A DNA stretch of 64,000 nt, taken from NCBI GenBank assembly GCA_023384415.1, contig JAHDWJ010000002.1, forward strand, positions 129,563-193,562. The letters are read 5' to 3'. This DNA is from Anaerolineae bacterium. Lineage in GTDB: Bacteria; Chloroflexota; Anaerolineae; Promineifilales; Promineifilaceae. Positions 1 through 8,146 of this stretch are shown here, in pieces (the stretch's first letter is position 1; every line of letters begins with the position of its first letter). Position numbers and translations under genes: made by a program. Under the pieces are notes generated by a model that was not told the origin of the DNA, did not search any database, and saw only the letters and a program-made list of their open reading frames with translations.

Positions 1-2725
1 GGCGGCTTTCCAAATCCCCCAGGCTCGTAAGGGTGTTGGCTTTGCCCAGACGGTCGCCGTGGAGTTCGGCCCCGTGCAGGGCGGTTTGTAACCATTGGTT
101 TAGGAGGGGAACGCGGCCGCGGTTACGCATAAAATCAGACAACCACAAAGTGAAACGGGTGGCGCGGCGGGGAGAGTGCTGCTCACACCAATCGAACAAA
201 TGCTGAATATGGGAAAACTCTTGTTCCACCCGATCATGGTCACGGGGTATGCTCTCATAACAGTGCTGCACCAGGGTCAGGTAATGATCAGCACCCCGTT
301 CGGGAAAGTCGAGCCTCTCTTCGGCTGTTTGTAAACTGAGGGCATAGGCACGCAGGATGGCGTGCTGCTGCCAGCGGCTGGAGGTGGCCTCTTCAATTAA
401 ACTTAACCCCTGGAGCAGGAGCAGAAATTGCCCGGCGGCCTCTATCGAGGTGTTCCAGAGAGCGGCGGCAGCATCCGTATCAAAATCAGCTTCCTGAGCC
501 AGGGATCCCAGGGCACGGAATCGGGACTGCCAGGCACCCCCTTCCCGCCCTCCCCCCAGGTAGTCATAACTGTATTTAAGGGCGATTTCAACTTCAGTGA
601 GCCGCTCGGCTTTATCCAGGCGGGGAAGATCGCCAAACCCCTGGCCGGCAGCAACCCGACGTAACAGCTCTTGAGCGGTTTTGTCATATTGAGCCTCACC
701 GTGTCTGGTCAGAGCGGCCGCGGCCAGGGTGAGGGCCAGGACATGCCGGCCCAAACCGGCGGCGATCTGGTCAGCCAGTTGTTCAGGCAGGTGGGGCAGT
801 TTTTGGGTCAGAAACAGACGGGCATCGGCCTCAGAGAGAACATCTACGGCTTGAATAGCGGCAGGGCTGTTTTCCAGGGCATAGGCCACATCATAATCCC
901 GGGTAGTCAGCAGGATGGTACTGTCATCGGGGAGGGCGGTCTGAATTTCCCGCAGGGCCTCAATACCCCAGACATCATCAATGACGACGAGCAGGGGGCC
1001 ATGCCCTTGAATCAGGGTGCGGACTGTCTCTGGGGCAAAGGTGGTGTTGTCTAATAACGCCTGGGCGGCCAGGTTATTCTCATAAGCGAAGGTGGCCATC
1101 TCTTGCAGCAGGGGGCGGACCGAGGCGGCCGTGCGGTTATCAGGACCAACCTTTAGCCAGAAGACCCCACCAGAATAGTCAGGGCCATAACGGGCGACAT
1201 ACATGGCCGCCAGGGTGGTTTTGCCAATGGCGGGTTGGCCGCGCAGGGCGGCTGAAGTGCCCCGGCTGACGAGGGCGGCATTTTGCTGGGCCAATAATCT
1301 TTGCCGCAGTTCGGCCAGTTCCGTTTCCCGGCCCAGGGCGGTTTTGGCCCGTTGGGGATCTCCCTGGTTGGGTCGCCGCCAGCGCAGGGCCAGATCGCCG
1401 ATGGTGTGAATATTGAGGACGCGGGCGTTGTCGCCAATAGCACTGTTGCTGGGGTTGATGACAGTGTATTGTGTGGCTCGTTCGGCCTGGACGGCCTGCG
1501 GTTCTGGCCGTTCGCGCCAGCTTTCCGGCTGAACCGGTTCGGCAATGGCGGGGGCGGGGCGCAGGGGCTGACCCAGGCGAGCGTGGTAAGCGGCCTGCCA
1601 CAACTGCCGCCGTTCTTGCCACTGGGCCACCTGAGCCGCATCCCCAGACTGATGGGCGGCGGCGATAAACTGGTCAATCATTTGTCCGGCATCTACGGTT
1701 AAGAGAGCCGCTTCCGCTTGCAGCTGCTGCCGGGCTTCGTCATCATCAGCAAAGAGAAAGTCAAATACCTGCTGTGTTAATTGCCCCCCAGGGCTGGCAT
1801 CCGCCAGGGGAACCGGCAGCCGGGCCAGCAGATCGGGCCGTTCGGCTAAGAGACGAGCCACCTGTTCGGGGTCTATCTGCTCCCCTTCGCTGACCCCCAG
1901 TTCAGCCAACAGATCACGGGCGGCCGCCCGGAACTGCTCTATCTGGCTGGCGTTTTCTAACTCCTCTGGCGTCCTATCTATTTTTTCAGCAAAAGCGGCG
2001 GTCAGGCCAATTTCTCTGGCCCGGCGCAGCAGGAGCAGGTGTTGGTTAAACAAGCCATAAGCATCGTTGTCACCCTGATCTTGGGCGGCCTGGGTCAGAG
2101 CGGCCAGCAGGGTGTCTGTCTCCTGGTCTAGCAGCTCGGGATGCTCCTGGGCAAAGCGGTAGGAGGCGGTCCAGGTGTCGGTGGCGATGAACTGCTGCAA
2201 AAGGGTGAGGCGGGGGTTGTCGGGAGGGGGTTGGGCTGCGGCCGCTTCTAACTCCCGCATAAGTTCAGGGTGTTGTTGGGCCAGTTCGGCCAGGGCTTGC
2301 TCCATCTGGGCGGTGAATTGGCGCAGGGCAGCTTCGGGGGCATCGCTCAGGGTGGCCGGGAGCAAGGGGCGGGGGATGGTCTGGGCCTGTTCCAGCCAGC
2401 TTTCCTGCCAGGCGTCCCCTATCTGGTGTCGCAGCAGCCCCAGCAGCCCGGCGGCCTGTTCCTGGTCTTGCTCCTGGCTGGTGCTTTGGGCGGGGGAGAA
2501 GATGAGGGGTGGGGTCTGCTCAGGCCGGTAGAGGAGCAGGGGAGCATCTAGCTCCAGGATGTGCTGGCAGTGGGGGCAGGGGGTGTGGTGCAGGGTACCC
2601 TCTCGGACGTGGGTGAGCAGGTCTGGGGCGTGGGCCGTGTCTAGCAATAACCAGATGGGGGCGGAGAAGTCGCGGCCGCAGGTGGGGCAGCGCAGGTCAG
2701 CGGTTTCGGCGTGGGAGTAGGCCAT
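1..2725 (-). CDS. CpXC / NB-ARC STAND ATPase, 3' end outside window
   Basis: About 908 codons are visible; the reading frame is open to the left edge, so the C-terminus is missing. ATG at 2725 follows AAGGAGCGCCG. Residues 10-70 form a CpXC-like zinc ribbon with paired cysteines C13/C16 and C50/C53 and the family pattern of Trp, Asp and Pro between them. Residues around 170-440 are helical and Glu/Ala/Gln rich. An NB-ARC-type ATPase follows, with P-loop GQPAIGKTT near residue 495, Walker B LLVVIDDVWG near 580, and ILLTTRD after it. The last visible residues (AELHGDRLGKANTLTSLGD) look like the start of a TPR array. STAND ATPases of this kind act as signal-sensing switches in regulation or immunity; CpXC domains have no settled function. 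No effector domain is visible, so the specific role is unknown. Confidence 0.8.
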   Translation of the reverse strand, partial: MAYSHAETADLRCPTCGRDFSAPIWLLLDTAHAPDLLTHVREGTLHHTPCPHCQHILELDAPLLLYRPEQTPPLIFSPAQSTSQEQDQEQAAGLLGLLRHQIGDAWQESWLEQAQTIPRPLLPATLSDAPEAALRQFTAQMEQALAELAQQHPELMRELEAAAAQPPPDNPRLTLLQQFIATDTWTASYRFAQEHPELLDQETDTLLAALTQAAQDQGDNDAYGLFNQHLLLLRRAREIGLTAAFAEKIDRTPEELENASQIEQFRAAARDLLAELGVSEGEQIDPEQVARLLAERPDLLARLPVPLADASPGGQLTQQVFDFLFADDDEARQQLQAEAALLTVDAGQMIDQFIAAAHQSGDAAQVAQWQERRQLWQAAYHARLGQPLRPAPAIAEPVQPESWRERPEPQAVQAERATQYTVINPSNSAIGDNARVLNIHTIGDLALRWRRPNQGDPQRAKTALGRETELAELRQRLLAQQNAALVSRGTSAALRGQPAIGKTTLAAMYVARYGPDYSGGVFWLKVGPDNRTAASVRPLLQEMATFAYENNLAAQALLDNTTFAPETVRTLIQGHGPLLVVIDDVWGIEALREIQTALPDDSTILLTTRDYDVAYALENSPAAIQAVDVLSEADARLFLTQKLPHLPEQLADQIAAGLGRHVLALTLAAAALTRHGEAQYDKTAQELLRRVAAGQGFGDLPRLDKAERLTEVEIALKYSYDYLGGGREGGAWQSRFRALGSLAQEADFDTDAAAALWNTSIEAAGQFLLLLQGLSLIEEATSSRWQQHAILRAYALSLQTAEERLDFPERGADHYLTLVQHCYESIPRDHDRVEQEFSHIQHLFDWCEQHSPRRATRFTLWLSDFMRNRGRVPLLNQWLQTALHGAELHGDRLGKANTLTSLGDLESR

Positions 2726-3114
2726 CGGCGCTCCTTATGAGGAGTGGGAGTGAGTGTACCACAATCCTGGTGAGACCGGAGAGCAAGGTGAAGGCAGGAT
2801 AGGCCGGACAAGAACAGGTAAGTGCGGGGATTGTATCTTGGTGGGGGTGGAAGTGCCAGAGGGGAGTGGGAACGCGGATTGGTTAGCCCCTATCCGCAAA
2901 TCCCGCTCATCCTTATTCTTCCCGTGTTCTCCCCCGGTTTTCCTATGCGCCTGGTTTCCCCATTCTCCGGCCTCATAGTACAATAACGCCCTGGCTGGTC
3001 AAACAGTGTATAACCCATCAAATCGTAACTGTAGTCGTAATCGAACCATCGTGGTTGTTAGTGATGGCGATGGCGATGGTGAGTGTGAGCGGCGGTGGGG
3101 AAGGAATTTTACGG
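2726..3114. other. Intergenic region, no gene supported
   Basis: This is the divergent space between the NB-ARC gene and the glycan cluster. Two overlapping short frames on opposite strands (around 2735-2983) have low-complexity composition and no ribosome binding site, so they are treated as non-coding. Promoters for both flanking genes are expected here, but no convincing -35/-10 pair was found. Confidence 0.5.
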
Positions 3115-4110
3115 TTGAAAAAATGGCAATTGTGGGTCGGCATTGCGATTAGTGCTGTGTTTATGTGGTTGGCTCTGCGGGGCATGAAGCTGGCAGATGT
3201 GTGGGAGGGGATGCAGCAGGCGCGGTATGGCTGGTTGTTGCCTGGGGTTTTGGCTTATTTTGTCGGGGTGTGGGTGCGAACGTGGCGCTGGGATTATATG
3301 CTGCGGCCGCTTAAACATATTCCTGTCTCCCGCCTCTTTCCCGTCGTGGTGATTGGCTACATGGGCAACAATGTGTACCCGTTTCGGGCCGGGGAGCTGC
3401 TCCGCTCTTATGTGTTGTACCGGCGGGAAGGGGTACCTATCAGTGCCAGTTTGGCCACAGTCATTGTGGAGCGGGTGTTTGATGGGCTGGTGATGTTGCT
3501 TTTTGTCTTTGTGGCCCTGCCCTTTACCCCCATTCCCAGTGCGGCGGTGCAAAATCTGGTGGTTATAGCCAGTGTGGCCTTTTTTGGGGCCCTGCTGGTT
3601 TTTTTTGGCCTGGCGGCGCGGCCGCGGCAGGCCCAACAATTAGCCCAATGGTTCACCATCCGGCTCATCCCGGTACGTTTCCAGGAGCCGCTGCTCGGCT
3701 TCATCGCCCGCTTTCTCACCGGGTTAGATTCCTTACGCAGCTTTCGCAACGTCCTGATGATCTTCGTCACCTCCATCATCATCTGGCTGCTGGAAACCCT
3801 CAAATATTGGTTCGTCATGCACGCCTTCCCGTTTGAGGTCTCCTTTTTTGCTCTGATGTTGATGAACGGCGTCGTCAACCTGATGACCACCATCCCTTCG
3901 GCACCGGGCTATGTGGGCACGTTTGACACCCCAGGCATTAACGTCTTGACCCTGTATGGGGTGGTGCGCCCGGTAGCCACGGCCTATACCCTGGTTCTCC
4001 ACGCCGCTCTCTGGCTGCCCATCACTTTGCTAGGGGCGTTTTATATGGTGCGGGAAGGGTTGGGTTGGGCCGATTTTGGCAAGGCGGTTAAGGTGGCTAA
4101 GGAAGTTTAG
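3115..4110 (+). CDS. Flippase-like integral membrane protein (LPG_synthase_TM / YbhN type)
   Basis: About 331 residues with roughly eight hydrophobic segments. The signature MGNNVYPFRAGELLRSY followed by VIVERVFDGL is typical of the lysylphosphatidylglycerol synthetase transmembrane family (UPF0104/YbhN). In polysaccharide clusters these proteins are commonly thought to move or anchor lipid-linked intermediates, though the substrate is usually unknown. The frame is open from 3055, with candidate starts TTG 3055, ATG 3064 and others. TTG at 3115 is preferred because GGGGAAGGA lies 9 bases upstream and the protein then begins LKKWQLW directly before the first membrane helix. It is followed after 6 bases by the FAD oxidoreductase gene, which suggests cotranscription. 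The start choice is uncertain; the family assignment is solid. Confidence 0.82.
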   Translation: MKKWQLWVGIAISAVFMWLALRGMKLADVWEGMQQARYGWLLPGVLAYFVGVWVRTWRWDYMLRPLKHIPVSRLFPVVVIGYMGNNVYPFRAGELLRSYVLYRREGVPISASLATVIVERVFDGLVMLLFVFVALPFTPIPSAAVQNLVVIASVAFFGALLVFFGLAARPRQAQQLAQWFTIRLIPVRFQEPLLGFIARFLTGLDSLRSFRNVLMIFVTSIIIWLLETLKYWFVMHAFPFEVSFFALMLMNGVVNLMTTIPSAPGYVGTFDTPGINVLTLYGVVRPVATAYTLVLHAALWLPITLLGAFYMVREGLGWADFGKAVKVAKEV

Positions 4111-4116
4111 AATATT

Positions 4117-5427
4117 ATGTCAAATATTGCTATTGTTGGGGCCGGGCTGGCCGGGATGTCAGCGGCTTATGATTTGTTAAAGGGGGGGCATACTGTCACC
4201 CTGTATGAAGCAGGCAGCCAGACTGGGGGATTAGCCACCGGGTTTAAGGATGATCGGTGGGCGTGGCCGCTGGAAAAATATTACCATCATCTGTTCCAGA
4301 GTGACCGGGCGATGTTGCAGCTCCTGGATGAGATCGGCTTTCGGGATAAGCTGTTTTTCCCCCGCCCGATTACCTCAGTTTATTACCAGGAGCAGATTTA
4401 CCCGTTTGATTCTGTCCCGGCCTGGTTTCGCTATCCAGGGTTTAGCTTTCTCAATACCATCCGCTTTGGGGCGGTAGGGGCGTTTCTCCGCTTTGGCAAT
4501 GCCTGGCGCACTCTGGAGCAGCATACAGCGGATAGCTGGATGCGCCGCTGGTTTGGGCAGCAGGTGTATGAGAATACGTGGCGGCCGCTGCTCATCAACA
4601 AGTTTGGCCCGTATTATCAAGAGGTCAATATGGCCTGGATGTGGGCCAGGCTCAAGGCCCGCACTTTTCGCCTGGGCTATTTCCAGGGGGGGTTCCAGGC
4701 GATGGTAGACCACCTGACTGAGGTTGTGCGCCAAAAGGGGGGGAGTTTCCACCTGAACAGCCCGGTGCAAACGATTGCCCCCCTGCCGGATCATCGGCTG
4801 GAATTGGTGGTCAACGGCGTGGCACATACGTTTGATCAAATCCTGGTCACGCTTTCCCCCCATCAGCTCAGCCAGATGGCCCCTAGCTTACCAGCGGGTT
4901 ATTTGCAGCAGCTTCTTAACCTGAAACAGATGGGGGCAGTGGTAGCAACGCTGGCCCTGGCGCGGCCGCTTATGCCTGATGGTCGCACCTATTGGCTGAA
5001 CATTCCGGCCACGTCTGCTGATAAAAGTCAGAATGAGTTCCCGTTTCTAGCCCTGGTGGAGCATACCAACTTCGTCGGCCGGGAGCATTATGGGGGAGAT
5101 TATCTGGTCTACTGCGGCGATTATGTGGTGCCGGAGCATGCGTATTTGCAGATGGATAAAGAGACGTTGGTGAACCGGTTTGCGGCCGCGCTGCCCAAAA
5201 TCAACCCGGCCTTCACCCTAGATTGGATACGAGATAGCTGGCTGTTCCGCACCCCGTATGCCCAACCCGTCCCCCTGGTCAACCATTCGGCCAACATCCC
5301 GGCCATTCAGACCCCCCTGCCTGGCCTCTTCTTTGCCAGCATGAGCCAGGTATACCCCTGGGATCGGGGCACCAATTTCGCCGTCGAAATCGGCCGCCGG
5401 GCGGCCAGGATGATGGGGGGCGAGTAG
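4117..5427 (+). CDS. FAD/NAD(P)-dependent amine-oxidase-like oxidoreductase
   Basis: 436 residues. The N-terminal Rossmann dinucleotide fold has VGAGLAGMSAAYDL at residues 6-19 and the acidic end of beta-2 (LYEAG). Next comes the GGLATG motif common to protoporphyrinogen-oxidase, phytoene-desaturase and amine-oxidase-like flavoproteins. The C-terminal FAD-contact region is YPWDRGTNFAVEIGRRAARMM. Members of this group are often found in surface-polysaccharide gene sets. Here it lies between a flippase-like membrane protein and a sugar-nucleotide epimerase, so a role in modifying a glycan or lipid carrier is plausible. The substrate cannot be read from the sequence. It may be translationally linked to the preceding gene, since the gap is only 6 bases. 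Confidence 0.8.
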   Translation: MSNIAIVGAGLAGMSAAYDLLKGGHTVTLYEAGSQTGGLATGFKDDRWAWPLEKYYHHLFQSDRAMLQLLDEIGFRDKLFFPRPITSVYYQEQIYPFDSVPAWFRYPGFSFLNTIRFGAVGAFLRFGNAWRTLEQHTADSWMRRWFGQQVYENTWRPLLINKFGPYYQEVNMAWMWARLKARTFRLGYFQGGFQAMVDHLTEVVRQKGGSFHLNSPVQTIAPLPDHRLELVVNGVAHTFDQILVTLSPHQLSQMAPSLPAGYLQQLLNLKQMGAVVATLALARPLMPDGRTYWLNIPATSADKSQNEFPFLALVEHTNFVGREHYGGDYLVYCGDYVVPEHAYLQMDKETLVNRFAAALPKINPAFTLDWIRDSWLFRTPYAQPVPLVNHSANIPAIQTPLPGLFFASMSQVYPWDRGTNFAVEIGRRAARMMGGE

Positions 5428-5498
5428 GCGAGTCTGTGGATAAGACGCCTTCATCCTTCCTAATTCATAATTCATCCCTATTTTCAGAGGAGCTATTT

Positions 5499-6455
5499 AT
5501 GAGAACGGTTGTCACCGGTAGTAATGGGTTTATTGGCTACAACTTGTGTAAATCATTACAGGCGCAAGGGCATGAGGTTCTGGGCATTGATGATTTATCT
5601 AGCGGCCTGGCAGAAAATGTGGTGCCTGGCTTCCGTTATGAATGGGTCAAAATTCAGGACAAAGAGCGCATCGCCGCCCTGTTCCAGGAGTACCAGCCGG
5701 ATGTGGTTTTTCATCTGGCGGCTATTCCTCGTGTCAGTTATTCGGTGGAAGAGCCGTTTGCCTCAGCAGAAGCCAATCTTATCGGCACCATTAGCCTGTT
5801 AGAAGGGCTGGTGAAGGCGGGATTGGCCGGAAAGGCCCGGCTGGTCAACAGCAGCAGCAGCTCTATTTATGGCGGGGCCGAGCAGATGCCCACCCCGGAA
5901 CATCTCCCTGGCAGCCCTAAATCCCCTTACGCTCTGGAAAAGTATCAGGCGGAAGAGTGGGGGCGGCTGTTCCATCATCTGTATGGGCTGGATGTGGTTA
6001 GCCTGCGCTATTTTAATGTGTTTGGCCCTCATGCCCTGTTTGGTGGGGCTTACTCAACGGTGCTTTCGGCCTGGCTGTACCACATTTACGTAGACCCAAC
6101 GTATCAGCCGTTTTTAGAAGGGGATGGCACCCAGACGCGGGATTTTTGTTATGTGGATAATGTGGTACAGGCGAATATTTTGGCGGGGACGCGGCCGCAT
6201 TCCTTCCAGGGTGAAGCGTTTAATATTGCCCAGGGACAGTCATATTCATTGTTAGAATGCCGGGATATGATTGAGGAGTTAAGCGGCCGCAAACTGGCCT
6301 TAGAGATGCGGCCGCCCCGTGTAGGAGATGTTAAACATACATTGGCCGATATTGCGGCCGCGCGGCGTGAACTGGGATATGAACCCACCGTTGATTTCCT
6401 CAACCAGTTACGCAGCATGGCTGAATGGTATCGCCTGGCTTATCCAAAAACGTGA
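5499..6455 (+). CDS. NAD-dependent sugar-nucleotide epimerase/dehydratase
   Basis: 319 residues of the extended short-chain dehydrogenase family. The nucleotide-binding motif TGSNGFIG is at residues 6-13 and the D-D pair after beta-2 is IDDLSSG. A Ser-rich catalytic stretch precedes IYGG, and the catalytic Tyr and Lys are at residues 144 and 148 (YALEK). The RYFNVFGP motif of UDP-glucose/UDP-GlcNAc 4-epimerases is present. ATG at 5499 has AGAGGAG 6-7 bases upstream; the longer frame from GTG 5436 has no such site and adds residues unrelated to the fold. It likely supplies UDP-sugars for the surface glycan made by the flanking genes. The exact sugar (Glc/Gal, GlcNAc/GalNAc or uronic acids) is not determined. 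Confidence 0.85.
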   Translation: MRTVVTGSNGFIGYNLCKSLQAQGHEVLGIDDLSSGLAENVVPGFRYEWVKIQDKERIAALFQEYQPDVVFHLAAIPRVSYSVEEPFASAEANLIGTISLLEGLVKAGLAGKARLVNSSSSSIYGGAEQMPTPEHLPGSPKSPYALEKYQAEEWGRLFHHLYGLDVVSLRYFNVFGPHALFGGAYSTVLSAWLYHIYVDPTYQPFLEGDGTQTRDFCYVDNVVQANILAGTRPHSFQGEAFNIAQGQSYSLLECRDMIEELSGRKLALEMRPPRVGDVKHTLADIAAARRELGYEPTVDFLNQLRSMAEWYRLAYPKT

Positions 6456-6494
6456 GGCGCAGCGCATATCACTTGACAAAGGAGAAAAATTGTA

Positions 6495-7886
6495 ATGAAA
6501 ATAATCGTTGTTGGCACTGGTTATGTGGGACTGCCCCACGCCGCCGTTTGTGCCGAATCTGGTCACGAAGTTATCGCTTATGATATTGATGCCGCCCGCA
6601 TTGCCGCCTACCAATCAGGCAAACGGGAAGAGATTGAACGATATGTAAACGAACCTGGGCTGGCGGCCGCTATCGAAGAGACAATCAACCATTATCTCTT
6701 CTTCACCACCGACATCACCACGGCCATTGAAGGGGTAGATGTTCTGTTCATGTGCCTCAACACCCCACCCAACCGAGATGGCTCCACCGACCTCAGCTAC
6801 TACAGTAACGCGGCCTATACCATTGCCCGCCTGCTGGCCAGCCGCCAGGATAAAAAACGGGTCGTTGTGGTCAACAAAAGCACCGTGCCCATCGGCACCG
6901 CCCGGCTGCTGCAAAACATCCTGGAAGAGTGCGGGGCCGAAAATGTCGGTGTCGCTTCCAACCCTGAATTTTTAGCCCAGGGGAACGCCGTAGATGGCTC
7001 CCGGCGGCCCGACCGGGTGGTCATTGGGGCTGATACCGCGGAAGATTTTAAGATTTTGCGCCGCATCTACGCCCAGTTTTACAACCATGTGCGGATTCAA
7101 TACCTGGAAACCACCCCGGAAACATCAGAAGCGATCAAATACGTCGCCAACACCCTGCTCCTGACCTACATCTCCTTCTGGAATGGGGTTGGGGCACGGC
7201 TGGGGGAAACGTTTGATAACATTCGTATGGAAGATTTGAAGCGAGGGGTCACGGCCGATTCCCGCATTAGCACCTGGGGGTCATATGTGAGCAATGGGGC
7301 CGGGGGCAGCTGCTTCGGCAAAGATATTCAATCTCTTATCTACCAGCTTAACCGGGCCGGCAATCAGACCGACCTGCTCCAATCGGTGTATAACATCAAT
7401 GAATATCAGAAGACCTACCTGATTGATCGGGCAGTGCATGAAGCCGGGTTTAATTTCAACCAGAAACGAGTGGCTCTATTGGGTCTGGCCTTTAAGAAAC
7501 GAACCAATGATATGCGTGACTCGGCGGCCCTGAAAGCGGTGGAGTCCCTCTTGGCTCGCGGGGTTAAAGAGATTCGTGCTTATGATCCTCTAGCCGAAGA
7601 AGAGGCTAAAACCCGCTGGTTTAATCCATCTCATAACCATCTGTTTGAGCGTATTACTTACCATCCCACAGTGAAAGATGCCATCACCGGCAGTGATGCC
7701 ACCTTCATTTCTACCGATTGGGAAGAGTTTCGTGGCCTTTCCCACACGGTGATTGAGACGGTTAAGCCGCCCTACCTGGTGATTGACGGCCGGCGTATGC
7801 TGCCTGATTACGACGCTTTAGCCGAGAAAGGGTATGATTACCTGTCTGTTGGCGGCGTTTTTCGCCAGGGTACCAAAGGTAAGTAA
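6495..7886 (+). CDS. Nucleotide-sugar (UDP-glucose/GDP-mannose type) dehydrogenase
   Basis: 463 residues. The N-terminal NAD domain begins with IVVGTGYVGLPHAAVCAESGH and continues VIAYDID. The central helical domain ends in the catalytic motif GAGGSCFGKD with the nucleophilic Cys at about residue 273. The C-terminal UDP-binding domain contains LGLAFKKRTNDMRDSAAL. Enzymes of this family oxidise the C6 alcohol of UDP-Glc, UDP-GlcNAc or GDP-Man to the uronic acid in two NAD-dependent steps. ATG 6495 follows AAAGGAGAAAAATTGTA. The epimerase ends 39 bases upstream, so the two probably act in one sugar-nucleotide pathway. A perfect 14-bp inverted repeat begins 32 bases after the stop. Confidence 0.88.
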   Translation: MKIIVVGTGYVGLPHAAVCAESGHEVIAYDIDAARIAAYQSGKREEIERYVNEPGLAAAIEETINHYLFFTTDITTAIEGVDVLFMCLNTPPNRDGSTDLSYYSNAAYTIARLLASRQDKKRVVVVNKSTVPIGTARLLQNILEECGAENVGVASNPEFLAQGNAVDGSRRPDRVVIGADTAEDFKILRRIYAQFYNHVRIQYLETTPETSEAIKYVANTLLLTYISFWNGVGARLGETFDNIRMEDLKRGVTADSRISTWGSYVSNGAGGSCFGKDIQSLIYQLNRAGNQTDLLQSVYNINEYQKTYLIDRAVHEAGFNFNQKRVALLGLAFKKRTNDMRDSAALKAVESLLARGVKEIRAYDPLAEEEAKTRWFNPSHNHLFERITYHPTVKDAITGSDATFISTDWEEFRGLSHTVIETVKPPYLVIDGRRMLPDYDALAEKGYDYLSVGGVFRQGTKGK

Positions 7887-7917
7887 GCGATGGGTATTTA
7901 GTAGTCGTTCGGTATTA

Positions 7918-7951
7918 AGATTGGTTCAATCTGCGGAGATTGAACCAATCT
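7918..7951. repeat. Perfect 14-bp inverted repeat after the sugar dehydrogenase gene
   Basis: AGATTGGTTCAATC and GATTGAACCAATCT flank a 6-base loop. No long T run follows, so it is at best a weak terminator for the upstream operon. Its right arm plus the next 9 bases (7936-7960) recurs at 27865-27889 with one mismatch. Confidence 0.75.
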
Positions 7952-7979
7952 AAAACCGCTGCTTAGCTCTGGTGGAAAG

Positions 7980-8018
7980 AAAAAGCCGCACCTGAGATAA
8001 TCAGATGCGGCTTTTTTA
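7980..8018 (-). terminator. Intrinsic terminator after tRNA-Pro
   Basis: Reading on the minus strand, GCCGCATCTGA pairs with TCAGGTGCGGC (one mismatch) around loop TTATC and is followed by TTTTT. It lies a few bases downstream of the tRNA-Pro 3' end. The A-rich left side means it could also act in the plus direction. Confidence 0.85.
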
Positions 8019-8021
8019 TAG

Positions 8022-8096
<75 letters not shown>

Positions 8097-8146
8097 AAAC
8101 AGATGGGTAGTATAAGAAGAACTGGGCTATTTGTCAAAAGGAGTTA

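Noticed and set aside
1153..1677. Open frames on both strands inside the NB-ARC gene (also 428-1054 and 2175-2551 +)
   Set aside because: They lie in other frames of the continuous minus-strand NB-ARC gene, which carries the recognisable motifs. GC-rich coding DNA produces such shadows.
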